This document shows, one piece after another, positions 26,786 to 35,319 of a stretch of 64,000 nt of DNA (position 1 is the first letter of the stretch; each line of letters starts with the position of its first letter). The translations under genes and the position numbers were made by a program. The notes under the pieces were generated by a model. That model did not search any database. It worked only from the letters and a program-made list of their open reading frames with translations, and had not been told where the DNA came from. Origin of the DNA: Flavobacterium sp. (lineage in GTDB: Bacteria > Bacteroidota > Bacteroidia > Flavobacteriales > Flavobacteriaceae); the NCBI GenBank assembly GCA_016721735.1, contig JADKHM010000019.1, positions 434,001 through 498,000 of the forward strand. The letters are read 5' to 3'.

Positions 26786-27704
26786 CCCAATTCTTTAGTT
26801 CTTCCTCTGACCATAATTCTGGGAAGAAAATCCTTCTTTGATATTTTGGGTGCATGTATTTTTTCCAGTCACTTCCACCTGTCGCTTCGCCAGTTCCTTG
26901 GCCATTATCAATGTATTTCTTTGCAGCGTTGAGGTGACCCATCACCCAAGTAATATTTACGGTGCGGTCGTAATGGCGCATGGCCTGAACTAGTTCAGGA
27001 TTATTTTGATCTGTTTCCGGGAGTTGCTTGAACTTTTGCCACAAATTGATTGTGTTATAATGTTCCATTTCTCTGAGAAAAAGAGCTTTGTACTTTCGTT
27101 CAAATTCAAGTATCAAGAATGATTTTTCACCGGTTGTATGATCTTTCCCTGCCGCTTGCCAATACAAGTGTTCAAATGCATGTTCGTAAGGAGTATTTCT
27201 GTCAATAGTAGCTCTAAATCTATAATCAATTAAATTAATTAGGTCTGTAGAAGCAAATTCAATCAAGCGATATTGTGCACTTTGAAAGCCACTCGCGGGA
27301 GTTAGGGTATTCCTAAACTTCATATACTGTTCTACCTCCATGCCATCACCCATAATGTCAAAAGAAGTGGTAAGCATGTCAAAATAGCGACTGATGCGCA
27401 TCAGTCGTTCGGTGAAAAAAGTGATTTGCGGTTTTTGATGATCGGAAATCTGTTTGATCTCCCACAAGATCATCTTAAATAGAAGTTCATTGACTTGATG
27501 GTACATAATAAAAACCATTTCGTCTGGTAGAGTTGTTCTTTGTGTTTGCAAATTGAGGAGTGCATCGGTTTGAATGTAATCCCAATACGTTATTGGTTTT
27601 GCCCACAGCAATCCTTCGAGGTGTGTTGTTGTTTTTTGGTCTATTGCCTCAAATTTTTCTTCTATATTATTTAAAATTTCCTGTGTAGCGTTGGTAATCT
27701 CCAT
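26772..27704 (-). CDS. kynA: tryptophan 2,3-dioxygenase
   Basis: A haem enzyme that opens the indole ring of tryptophan to N-formylkynurenine. The 310 residues carry the family's helical core with EMVFIMYHQVNELLFK (~80), the GDGMEVEQYMKFRNTL segment, and WVMGHLNAAKKYI with the proximal His, then the flexible GTGEATGGSDWKKY loop that closes over the substrate. The start codon shares one base with the stop of the upstream DUF3108 gene (TAATG), so translation is coupled. No kynurenine pathway gene follows in the window, which suggests the rest of the pathway is elsewhere. Confidence 0.93.
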   Translation of the reverse strand: MEITNATQEILNNIEEKFEAIDQKTTTHLEGLLWAKPITYWDYIQTDALLNLQTQRTTLPDEMVFIMYHQVNELLFKMILWEIKQISDHQKPQITFFTERLMRISRYFDMLTTSFDIMGDGMEVEQYMKFRNTLTPASGFQSAQYRLIEFASTDLINLIDYRFRATIDRNTPYEHAFEHLYWQAAGKDHTTGEKSFLILEFERKYKALFLREMEHYNTINLWQKFKQLPETDQNNPELVQAMRHYDRTVNITWVMGHLNAAKKYIDNGQGTGEATGGSDWKKYMHPKYQRRIFFPELWSEEELKNWGAES

Positions 27705-28480
27705 TAGGGTTTTGCTTTTACTTTGAATGAATATTTGAGTCCTTTAAAGCCATCTAAATCTGCTTTTATTGATCCCACTGCAAGGCTCGCTTTGATTCGT
27801 AATGGCAACTTATTGTCATCATTTGAAATCCAAACCGTTAGACTTTCTTCTTCCTTAAAGACCCTTCCTGATTGCACTAGCGGTCGAAATATCATTGAAG
27901 AAACTGTTCCAAATTTGGTTTCTATGTCTTCGTAACCTAGAAATTTTAGTTTAAATTTTGTTGATTCGTTATCAAAAAACATATCTACTGCAATAGACTC
28001 TCCAATTTTTAATTTATCGACTGATGGGTAATTTCGAAGATAATAGAAGGTTGAAACGATATCTTGTGTGTGATTTGAAAATGAAAAAGTTTTCTCATTT
28101 CCATTTTCATAATCTTTTACTAAAATTTTATTTGTTTCTTGATTAAAGAACCCCTCTTGGTTTTTTTTATAGCCGCCTTCGTCAATTTTTCTGACAAACT
28201 GATATGGGCTACCTGTTTCTTTGTCAAAATAACTTTCGTACAAATCATCCACTTTAAAAAAGAATCGAGACAAACCGGTGGTATAACCTTTTCCGATGGC
28301 ATGATAAACTTTTTTGTTATTTATCACCGCTTCCTTTACTTCAAGGGTGGCGTATCCTGCATTTACAAGACCATAATGGATTCTAAATTTAAACCACTCG
28401 CCAACATCAAATGCCCTTTCTTTTTGCGAACTAAACCCAAAAGTTGTTGCTATAAAAACTAATACTAGTACTTTTTTCAT
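27704..28480 (-). CDS. exported DUF3108-type protein
   Basis: A 258-residue protein with an N-terminal signal-like segment (MKKVLVLVFIATTFGFSS). It continues with GEWFKFRIHYGLVNAGYATLE, repeated beta-strand-like stretches and the late EEESLTVWISNDDNKLPLRI, which is the pattern of the DUF3108 envelope family. Function is not established. A -7 box TACATTTG (28531-28524) lies 44 bp upstream, next to the terminator of the candidate small RNA. It is the first gene of an apparent operon with kynA and the M23 lipoprotein. Confidence 0.75.
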   Translation of the reverse strand: MKKVLVLVFIATTFGFSSQKERAFDVGEWFKFRIHYGLVNAGYATLEVKEAVINNKKVYHAIGKGYTTGLSRFFFKVDDLYESYFDKETGSPYQFVRKIDEGGYKKNQEGFFNQETNKILVKDYENGNEKTFSFSNHTQDIVSTFYYLRNYPSVDKLKIGESIAVDMFFDNESTKFKLKFLGYEDIETKFGTVSSMIFRPLVQSGRVFKEEESLTVWISNDDNKLPLRIKASLAVGSIKADLDGFKGLKYSFKVKAKP

Positions 28481-28538
28481 TTTTTTAGAGAATTGATTTC
28501 GGCGCGAAATACAATATCTGTTCCAAATGTATTAAAAC

Positions 28539-28572
28539 AAAAAAACTCAGTCAAATAATGACCGAGTTTTTA
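28539..28572 (-). terminator. intrinsic terminator of the candidate small RNA
   Basis: The stem AAAACTC.GTC / GAC.GAGTTTT has a 7-base loop and is followed on the minus strand by seven T. It could also stop read-through from hppD, which ends 200 bp upstream. Confidence 0.75.
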
Positions 28573-28652
28573 TGCTATTAACCAACCAAAAACTATAAAT
28601 TATGATAAATTTATATAAAAACTTCCGGAAACCACTCCTTCATTTTTGTTGG
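28539..28652 (-). ncRNA. candidate small RNA with own promoter box, closing stem and terminator
   Basis: On the minus strand a full -7 match TATCTTTG (28662-28655) is followed within a few bases by ACCAACAAAAA, which pairs with TTTTTGGTTGGT about 75 bases later (one bulged G), closing a long stem-loop. Inside are the palindrome TTCCGGAA and a small ATAAATT/AATTTAT hairpin. Just after the closing stem comes the intrinsic terminator AAAACTC.GTC-loop-GAC.GAGTTTT with a TTTTTTT tract (28572-28539). The RNA would be about 110 nt. There is no matching -33 element. The gene-free space between hppD and the DUF3108 gene contains nothing else. Confidence 0.65.
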
Positions 28653-28773
28653 TACAAAGATAGTTTGTTTTTGAATTATGTCTAAAAATATTTTCGCTTT
28701 AACACGAAATGTTCAATAAACACATAACTACAACGTTGTATTTTGCGAATAATTCAAGTTTTTTGTCGAAACG

Positions 28774-29934
28774 TTACAAAGTTCCTCTTTTTTCTTGTTC
28801 TCTTTCAATAGATTCAAAAAGCGCTTTAAAATTTCCTGCGCCAAAACCTTTCGCTCCCATTCGTTGAATAATCTCGAAAAACAAAGTTGGTCTGTCTTCT
28901 ACTGGTTTAGTGAAAATTTGTAGTAAATAACCATCTTCATCAGCATCAACCATAATAGCAAGCTTTTCAATCATAGTTAAATCCTCATGCATCATGTTCA
29001 TATGATCGCCTAAACGATGTGGAATGTCTTCATAATATGCGCGCGGCGGAGCGGATAAGAACTCAATTCCTCTAGCGCGTAATTCTGTGACGGTTGCAAT
29101 AATGTCATCTGTTGCGATTGCGATATGTTGCACCCCTGAACCTTCGTAAAAATCTAAATATTCTTCGATCTGAGACCGCTTGTTTCCTTTTGCAGGCTCG
29201 TTGATTGGAAATTTAATTCTTCCATTTCCGTTACTCATTACTTTGCTCATCAAAGCAGAATATTCGGTATGTATTTGCTTGTCATCGAAAGAAAGAAAAT
29301 TGACAAACCCCATCACTTCCTCATACCATTTTACCCATTCATTCATTTGGTTCCAACCAACATTTCCGACCATGTGGTCAACATATTTCAAGCCAACGGG
29401 CGTTGGATTGTAATCAGATTTCCATTCCACATAACCAGGTAAAAAAGTACCAGTGTAATTTTTGCGTTCCACAAACATGTGAACCGTTTCTCCGTAGGTA
29501 TAAATTCCGGCGCGAATAACTTCTCCAAATTCGTCTTTTTCAACTACTGGCTCCATATATACTTTGGCGCCTCGCTTTGTAGTTTCTTCAAATGATTTTC
29601 TGGCGTCTTCTACCCACAAAGCAATAATTTTTACGCCATCTCCGTGCTTTTTAACGTGCTCTCCAATGGGAGAATCACTGGTTAACGCTGTCGTGAGGAC
29701 CAATCTGATTTTGTCTTGTTTTAGAACGTATGACGCTCTATCACGAACTCCTGTTTCTAATCCTGCATAAGCTAAAGACTGAAAACCAAAAGCTGTTTTG
29801 TAAAAATGAGCGGCTTGCTTTGCGTTTCCTACGTAAAATTCTACGTAATCTGTTCCCATTAATGGAAGGAAGTCTTGTGCTCCTTCAAATATTTTTTCGA
29901 GTCCATATTCAACGGACGTTACTTGTTTTGACAT
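28774..29934 (-). CDS. hppD: 4-hydroxyphenylpyruvate dioxygenase
   Basis: It turns 4-hydroxyphenylpyruvate into homogentisate in phenylalanine and tyrosine breakdown. The 386 residues show two vicinal-oxygen-chelate halves. The three Fe ligands are seen as His in YVDHMVGNV (~186), His in GVQHIAIATDD (~268) and Glu in FFEIIQRMGAKGFGAGNF (~353), with the C-terminal gating helix complete. The downstream step, hmgA, is adjacent but upstream in transcription, with a palindromic repeat in between. Confidence 0.95.
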   Translation of the reverse strand: MSKQVTSVEYGLEKIFEGAQDFLPLMGTDYVEFYVGNAKQAAHFYKTAFGFQSLAYAGLETGVRDRASYVLKQDKIRLVLTTALTSDSPIGEHVKKHGDGVKIIALWVEDARKSFEETTKRGAKVYMEPVVEKDEFGEVIRAGIYTYGETVHMFVERKNYTGTFLPGYVEWKSDYNPTPVGLKYVDHMVGNVGWNQMNEWVKWYEEVMGFVNFLSFDDKQIHTEYSALMSKVMSNGNGRIKFPINEPAKGNKRSQIEEYLDFYEGSGVQHIAIATDDIIATVTELRARGIEFLSAPPRAYYEDIPHRLGDHMNMMHEDLTMIEKLAIMVDADEDGYLLQIFTKPVEDRPTLFFEIIQRMGAKGFGAGNFKALFESIEREQEKRGTL

Positions 29935-30009
29935 ACTATTTATTTTTATGCTGCCTTTTTAGTGGCGCTGATTTTTAATGCATTTAAAATGTGTTTTCTA
30001 CGAGATGCC

Positions 30010-30085
30010 TAGCCCTGATGGTAACGGCATCCTTTTGTGCTGTTGTTCAGCACAAAAGATATAGTGAACAGCGGGAAGTTGCTCC
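30010..30085 (+). repeat. dispersed palindromic element, copy A
   Basis: A 76-bp unit from TAGCCCTGATGG to GTTGCTCC with the central stem CTTTTGTGCTG-ttgtt-CAGCACAAAAG. It fills most of the 157-bp gap between hmgA and hppD, with its GCTCC end 6 bp from the hmgA stop. Related copies are at 39027, 56086 (reversed) and 58002, and a divergent relative at 43734. Confidence 0.8.
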
Positions 30086-30091
30086 GCCTAA

Positions 30092-31249
30092 TTATTCTAC
30101 CCAAGATTTGTAATAGGCGCCATCGTCAATTCCCATTGCTTCTTCGGTGACCATTAATGGACGAAAAGTATCAACCATAACGGCTAGTTCTTGTGTTTCC
30201 GTTTGTCCAATGCTGCGTTCCATCGCTCCTGGCGCTGGTCCGTGAGGAATACCTTTTGGATGTAGCGTGATGTGTCCTTGTTCGATGTTATTTCTTGACA
30301 TAAAATCTCCATCCACATAATATAATACCTCATCGCTATCTATATTGCTGTGGTTATATGGCGCTGGAATTGCTTTCGGGTGATAATCATATAATCTAGG
30401 AACGAAAGAGCACACGACAAAAGTGGCCGTTTCAAAAGTTTGATGCACTGGTGGCGGTTGGTGTACGCGCCCGGTAATTGGCTCAAAGTTATGTATTGAA
30501 AAACCGTACGGGAAATTAAAACCGTCCCATCCGATAACATCAAAAGGATGAGTAGCATATACTACTTCGTGAATCATACCTTCTTTTTTGATCTTGATGA
30601 GAAAATCGCCTTTTTCGTCAAACGTCTCTAATTCTGTCGGCAATTTAAAATCACGCTCGCAGAAAGGCGCGTGCTCAAGATGCTGACCTGATTCGTTTTT
30701 GTATCGTTTTGGTGTATAAAACGGTGCGAATGACTCGACGTAAAATAAGCGATTTTCAGTTGATTCAAATTCGATTTGGTAAATCATTCCACGAGGAATA
30801 ATAAGGTAATCCCCGTATTCAAAAGGAATATTCCCCATCATAGTCCGCAATTTTCCTTTGCCTTTGTGGATGAAGATCATTTCGTCCGCATCGGCGTTCT
30901 TATAGAAATAAGAAGTTAGTGATTGTTGGGGCGCGGCTAGACCTATCGTACAATCTCTATTGACCAACATAGGTTTGCGGCTTTCCAGAAAATCAGCGTG
31001 TGGTTTTAGATCAAAACCTTTTAGTAGCAGTGATTTTATGTTTTTATCGATAGCGATCTTAGGTTCTACCGAATAGGATTTGATAATTTCTTTGACTTGC
31101 GTCGGTCGATGAACATGGTACAGCAGCGACGAATGTCCGCTAAATCCTTCTGTCCCGAATAGTTGTTCATAATATAAGCCTCCGTTTGGTTTTTCAAATA
31201 CGATATGTCGTTTTTGCGGGAAGCTACCAAGTTTATGGTATATAGGCAT
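30092..31249 (-). CDS. hmgA: homogentisate 1,2-dioxygenase
   Basis: A cupin-fold iron enzyme that opens the homogentisate ring to maleylacetoacetate. The 385 residues carry the conserved N-terminal YEQLFGTEGFSG, IHKGKGKLRTMMG, IPRGMIYQIEFES, and the iron region HNFEPITGRVHQPPPVHQTFE with later HPKGIPHGPAPGAMERS. It is the shorter bacterial form (human-type enzymes are about 445). It goes with hppD for tyrosine breakdown. A 239-bp leader region separates it from the permease gene. Confidence 0.9.
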   Translation of the reverse strand: MPIYHKLGSFPQKRHIVFEKPNGGLYYEQLFGTEGFSGHSSLLYHVHRPTQVKEIIKSYSVEPKIAIDKNIKSLLLKGFDLKPHADFLESRKPMLVNRDCTIGLAAPQQSLTSYFYKNADADEMIFIHKGKGKLRTMMGNIPFEYGDYLIIPRGMIYQIEFESTENRLFYVESFAPFYTPKRYKNESGQHLEHAPFCERDFKLPTELETFDEKGDFLIKIKKEGMIHEVVYATHPFDVIGWDGFNFPYGFSIHNFEPITGRVHQPPPVHQTFETATFVVCSFVPRLYDYHPKAIPAPYNHSNIDSDEVLYYVDGDFMSRNNIEQGHITLHPKGIPHGPAPGAMERSIGQTETQELAVMVDTFRPLMVTEEAMGIDDGAYYKSWVE

Positions 31250-31427
31250 GGTTTTAAAATTTAGATTTATGATTAGATTGCGAATTAGTAATTCCCATCT
31301 ATCATTCTGGATTCCTTTTCATTAGGAAATGCAGATACTCTAATAAACCTATCCAATTTGTTTTCATAGTAACAAATATCGTAAAAAAACACTTTTTAAT
31401 TTCAATATTGAGGAGAAATTTTTAATC

Positions 31428-31468
31428 AAAAAAAAACACTTTTAGTTCAATTAAACCAAAAGTGCTCT
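31428..31468 (-). terminator. terminator after the amino-acid permease gene
   Basis: On the minus strand CACTTTTGG and a matching C-TAAAAGTG arm enclose a 10-base loop and are followed by TTTTTTTTT. It separates the permease from hmgA. The rest of this gap holds only a weak -7-like GATATTTG at 31382-31375. Confidence 0.75.
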
Positions 31469-31488
31469 TTCAAAATATGATTGCCTTC

Positions 31489-32982
31489 TTATTCTTGAGG
31501 GTTGTTTAGTTTACTGTGCTTTTTACCATAAGTGAAATAAATGACCAAGCCAATGGCGAGCCACAAAAGCAATCGCAACCAGTTTGTCCACCCTAAACCA
31601 TAAATCATTGCTAAGCAAACTACAATTCCAAGAATAGGAACTAAAGGAACAAATGGGGTTTTAAATTCGCGTTTCATGTCTGGTTCCGTTTTGCGTAAAA
31701 CAATAACCGAAAAACAAACTAATATAAAAGCGAATAAAGTTCCGATACTTGTCATATCACCAACAATATCCCCCGGAATAAAGGCGGCAAAAAGCCCCAC
31801 AATTACGAGAATTGCAATATTCGCTTTGTAAGGTGTTTTGTATTTTGGATGCAAATCACCAAACGATTTTGGCAACAAACCATCTTTACCCATCGCATAG
31901 AAAACACGTGATTGACCTAATAACATGACCAAAATAACAGATGAAAATCCTGCCAAAATTGCGACAGTTACAAACTGCGCTAACCATTCATATCCAATCA
32001 TATATTTATTAATCGCAAAAGCAACTGACGCTTCTTTACCTCCGGTTCTAAAATCTTCTACGGTAGCCACTCCGGTTAAAACGTGTGCAAATAAGATATA
32101 CAAAACAGTACAGATGGCTAATGACCCTAATATTCCGATGGGCATATCTCGCTTTGGGTTTTTGGTTTCTTGTGCAGCAGTACTTACAGCATCAAATCCG
32201 ATAAATGCAAAAAACACCGTTCCCGCGGCACCAAGGATTCCCATGATTCCGCCGTAGTGATGACCGATTCCTTGATCATCGGTATAAGTTCCAACTTCTG
32301 GAATATAAGGTGTGTGATTCGCTGGATTGATAAAGTGCCAGCCTAAAACGATAATCAACACTACAATAGTTACTTTGACAACCACAATCAATCCGTTGAC
32401 AAAAGCTGATTCTTGCGTTCCCTTTATCAACAACAAACTAATTACAGCTACAATAAATAAAGCAGGAAGATTGATTATTCCTTGCTGCAATATTTCTTGG
32501 GTGTTTGGATCTATCACTTTTTGAAAAGGAGAATGACACAACGAATACGGAATTGGACTCGTATGCAGCACATTGACCAGTAAATTATTGAGATATTCGC
32601 TCCATGCAATACCAACAGTGGCAGCTCCTACGGCATATTCTAATATCAAATCCCAGCCAATAATCCATGCGAGTAACTCTCCCATAGTTGCGTAGGTGTA
32701 AGTATAAGCACTACCTGAAATTGGAATTGAAGAGGAAAGTTCCGCATAACACAATCCAGCCAAAGCACAACCAACCGCTGCTACAATAAAACCAATGGTA
32801 ACGGATGGGCCTGCATTTTGAGCCGCCGCAGTTGCTGTTCTCACAAACAATCCTGCGCCAATAATAGCTCCAATCCCTAGTGCAATAAGGGACCAAGCAG
32901 TTAATGTTCTCTTTAACCCCTTTTCAGATTCTGTAGCTTCGCTTAATAAAAGTGAAATAGATTTTTTCTTCCAAATAGACAT
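31489..32982 (-). CDS. APC-family amino-acid permease
   Basis: A 497-residue inner-membrane transporter with about 12-13 hydrophobic helices. The family's substrate loop is seen in helix 1 (GIGAIIGAGLFVRT, ~37-50) and helix 6 (FFAFIGFDAVSTAAQETKNP, ~254-273), the pattern of the cationic/branched amino-acid (CAT/YhdG) group. Substrate is not decided by sequence. Its neighbourhood of tryptophan and tyrosine breakdown genes makes an aromatic amino acid plausible, but the CAT-like type argues for caution. It has a well-formed promoter. Confidence 0.85.
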   Translation of the reverse strand: MSIWKKKSISLLLSEATESEKGLKRTLTAWSLIALGIGAIIGAGLFVRTATAAAQNAGPSVTIGFIVAAVGCALAGLCYAELSSSIPISGSAYTYTYATMGELLAWIIGWDLILEYAVGAATVGIAWSEYLNNLLVNVLHTSPIPYSLCHSPFQKVIDPNTQEILQQGIINLPALFIVAVISLLLIKGTQESAFVNGLIVVVKVTIVVLIIVLGWHFINPANHTPYIPEVGTYTDDQGIGHHYGGIMGILGAAGTVFFAFIGFDAVSTAAQETKNPKRDMPIGILGSLAICTVLYILFAHVLTGVATVEDFRTGGKEASVAFAINKYMIGYEWLAQFVTVAILAGFSSVILVMLLGQSRVFYAMGKDGLLPKSFGDLHPKYKTPYKANIAILVIVGLFAAFIPGDIVGDMTSIGTLFAFILVCFSVIVLRKTEPDMKREFKTPFVPLVPILGIVVCLAMIYGLGWTNWLRLLLWLAIGLVIYFTYGKKHSKLNNPQE

Positions 32983-33045
32983 AATTACTATATTAATTGA
33001 TTATACATTTTAACTTCGTTTTGTTTGACCTATGCGGTCTCGTGT

Positions 33046-33075
33046 CAAATATATTGTTTTTTATATCACGTCAAA
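33046..33075 (-). promoter_or_regulatory. promoter of the amino-acid permease gene (TTTG-18-TATATTTG)
   Basis: On the minus strand TTTG (33075-33072), an 18-bp spacer and TATATTTG (33053-33046) match the consensus. Both elements are part of TTTGAC words, and after the start region GACC-GCATA-GGTC-AAAC (33035-33023) forms an inverted repeat that is a possible operator. The leader is about 60 bases. Confidence 0.75.
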
Positions 33076-33101
33076 CATAAATTTTTGAATGCAGCCTAAC
33101 C

Positions 33102-35312
33102 TTAAAACCAAAATCCTACACTAAACCACGCAAATCCTTTATTGGTTTCCGGCGACCATGAGTATTTAAATTCGATTGGGCCAAGTAGTGATTCTAAACC
33201 ATAGCCAGCGGCATATCCGGAATAGCTAATTCTCGAAATCCAATCGGAAGTTTCAAAAAGACGGTTTTTGACATTAGCAAAATTTGCGGATAAGTTGACG
33301 TGGTTCTTTTTATAAAATTCATAGTCCATCGTGATGTCACTTTTGATATAACTATCGCCCGAGAGACTTAAAAAATCATAACCATAAAACGGTCTAAAAT
33401 TATTAATTGCAGTATAACCGTAACCTCCTAAGACAAAATCAAAAAAATGAACACTTTCGTTTCCAAATGCAAAGCCCATTTCTGATTGCATTTTCAAGGT
33501 AGTTTTATTAAAAATGGTCTTGGCAAAACCGATATCGCCTTTCGCAATAGAGAAGTCTTTAAACTGTTTGGTGTAATCCGAAGATACTAGGTATGACTGA
33601 ACGTCGCCAAAGAAATACCAACCTCTTTTTGGAAAAAATTTGTTATCTAATGCATCGTATTTTAGATAGCCGAAAACGCTTCCATAATTGCTTTTTTCAA
33701 AATCTGAATTAGATACATTTAATGTGGCAGAACTAATGTCTATGTGTTTGTGCTCAATTCCGGCTCCAATAAGGAATTTTTGGATAAAAATGGTTTGCAG
33801 ATAAAATTGATTTGTAAATTCTGCATAATCAATATTAAGACTACGGATGCCTAATTGATTTAATAATTCGCCATCGCTAAAATCGGTAGCGACATTGCGA
33901 TTAAATCGATTAAATTTTGATTTCACTCCGAAACTCCAATAAAAACCATTATCAACATAATAGTCTAGATTGTATCTGAGATTATCCCCAATAATCAAAT
34001 CTATCGAAGTAATATCATTTCTGAAAATGCTGTTCTTTTGAGTAAAATTAATCAGCGCGCCTGTTTTGAAAAGGTCATCAAAATGCAACGCAAATTTTAA
34101 AAAGGTTTTCGTTGGGTTTTCAGTTAATGTTAGCACCAAATCATCTTTTTCGTTGTTCTTTTCTAGTTGGTAACTAATAGCGCTAAAATTCTGAGTGGAA
34201 GCCAAATTATCCATTCCCACTTTAATGTCGTCATAAGTGAATTTTGAATTTTGCTTCATTCGTAGTTTTCCAACCACATATGCTCTTGTATATTTTTGCA
34301 AAGGATTAATTAGAATATTCTTAATGTTTAATGTGTCTGAGTCAATCTGTAATCTTTTTGAAGGGATAACCATCGTAGAATCTCCCAATTTCTTAATTGC
34401 TTCGTATTGCACAAAAGCTGCTTCCTCTCCTTTTTTAATAATTTGTTGTCCTTCATCAAAAGAAATGACGCCAAAATCATTAATATCCGGCTTGATGTAA
34501 ATATTGGTAAGCGCCACTTTTTGTTTCATCTTTTCAATCATCTGTAGATTAGTAATTTGAACCAAAATTCGGGTAGCTTCCTTCAATGACTTTCTGTCTT
34601 TTAGATCATCTTGTACGTCTACGCCTATGATAATGTCGGCACCCATTTTCTTTACTTCTTCTATCGGAAAATTATTGGTAACTCCTCCGTCTACCAATAG
34701 TTTTCCATCTATTTCGACTGGGGAAAACAAAGTCGGAAAGGCGCCGCTAGCCAACAATGCTTGTGCTAAATAACCTTTATTTAACAACACCTCTTCTCCC
34801 GTTTCAATATCAGTGGCGATACAGACAAACGGAATAGGCAATTGATTGAAATCGCGAACATGTCTTACATTGTAAGTGAGTCTGTTCAGTAAATTATAGT
34901 TGTACAAGCCTTTTGAAAGCGATGTTGGAATACCAATCTTCAGCTTTTTGAAAGGCAATGTAAACGAGTACATTTCATCGTTCCTTTTTTCATAAAAATT
35001 CTTGGAAGATCTCGGAATATAATCGCTAAGTAACGCATCGAAATCTGTGACTTGAAAAATAGAATCAATTTGGTGTGCCGTATAACCCGAAGCATACAAG
35101 CCACCAACAACCGCACCCATGCTCGTTCCTCCGATATAGTCGATTTTTACACCCGCCTGCTCGAGCACTTTCAATACGCCAATGTGCGCAAAGCCTTTCG
35201 CTCCGCCGCCACTAAGAACCAAACCAATTTTTGGTTTCTTCTTTTCGAGCTCTTGCGAAAACAAATTCACTATCGTAAAAAATGCTAAAAAAAGTAAAGC
35301 AATTTTTTTCAT
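33102..35312 (-). CDS. patatin-like phospholipase with C-terminal outer-membrane barrel
   Basis: A 736-residue exported protein with three parts. A signal peptide (MKKIALLFLAFFTIVNLF) is followed by a patatin lipase domain (about 30-300) with the oxyanion GGGAKGFAHIGV, the nucleophile GGTSMGAVVGG (Ser) and the catalytic DGGVTNN. A POTRA-like stretch (~335-415) leads to a BamA/Omp85-type barrel that ends in a terminal Phe (WFSVGFWF). This fits self-exporting PlpD-like type Vd autotransporters, although Bacteroidota members may keep the lipase attached. I start at 35312 because the signal peptide begins there; an upstream in-frame Met would overlap uvrC. Confidence 0.88.
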   Translation of the reverse strand: MKKIALLFLAFFTIVNLFSQELEKKKPKIGLVLSGGGAKGFAHIGVLKVLEQAGVKIDYIGGTSMGAVVGGLYASGYTAHQIDSIFQVTDFDALLSDYIPRSSKNFYEKRNDEMYSFTLPFKKLKIGIPTSLSKGLYNYNLLNRLTYNVRHVRDFNQLPIPFVCIATDIETGEEVLLNKGYLAQALLASGAFPTLFSPVEIDGKLLVDGGVTNNFPIEEVKKMGADIIIGVDVQDDLKDRKSLKEATRILVQITNLQMIEKMKQKVALTNIYIKPDINDFGVISFDEGQQIIKKGEEAAFVQYEAIKKLGDSTMVIPSKRLQIDSDTLNIKNILINPLQKYTRAYVVGKLRMKQNSKFTYDDIKVGMDNLASTQNFSAISYQLEKNNEKDDLVLTLTENPTKTFLKFALHFDDLFKTGALINFTQKNSIFRNDITSIDLIIGDNLRYNLDYYVDNGFYWSFGVKSKFNRFNRNVATDFSDGELLNQLGIRSLNIDYAEFTNQFYLQTIFIQKFLIGAGIEHKHIDISSATLNVSNSDFEKSNYGSVFGYLKYDALDNKFFPKRGWYFFGDVQSYLVSSDYTKQFKDFSIAKGDIGFAKTIFNKTTLKMQSEMGFAFGNESVHFFDFVLGGYGYTAINNFRPFYGYDFLSLSGDSYIKSDITMDYEFYKKNHVNLSANFANVKNRLFETSDWISRISYSGYAAGYGLESLLGPIEFKYSWSPETNKGFAWFSVGFWF

Positions 35313-35319
35313 GAAAAGC

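Noticed and set aside
28602..28685. A 27-codon plus-strand frame (MINLYKNFRK...) preceded by AACTATAAATTATG.
   Set aside because: It lies antisense to the candidate small RNA, whose promoter box, stem and terminator explain the sequence better. The start-like context is the complement of the closing stem.
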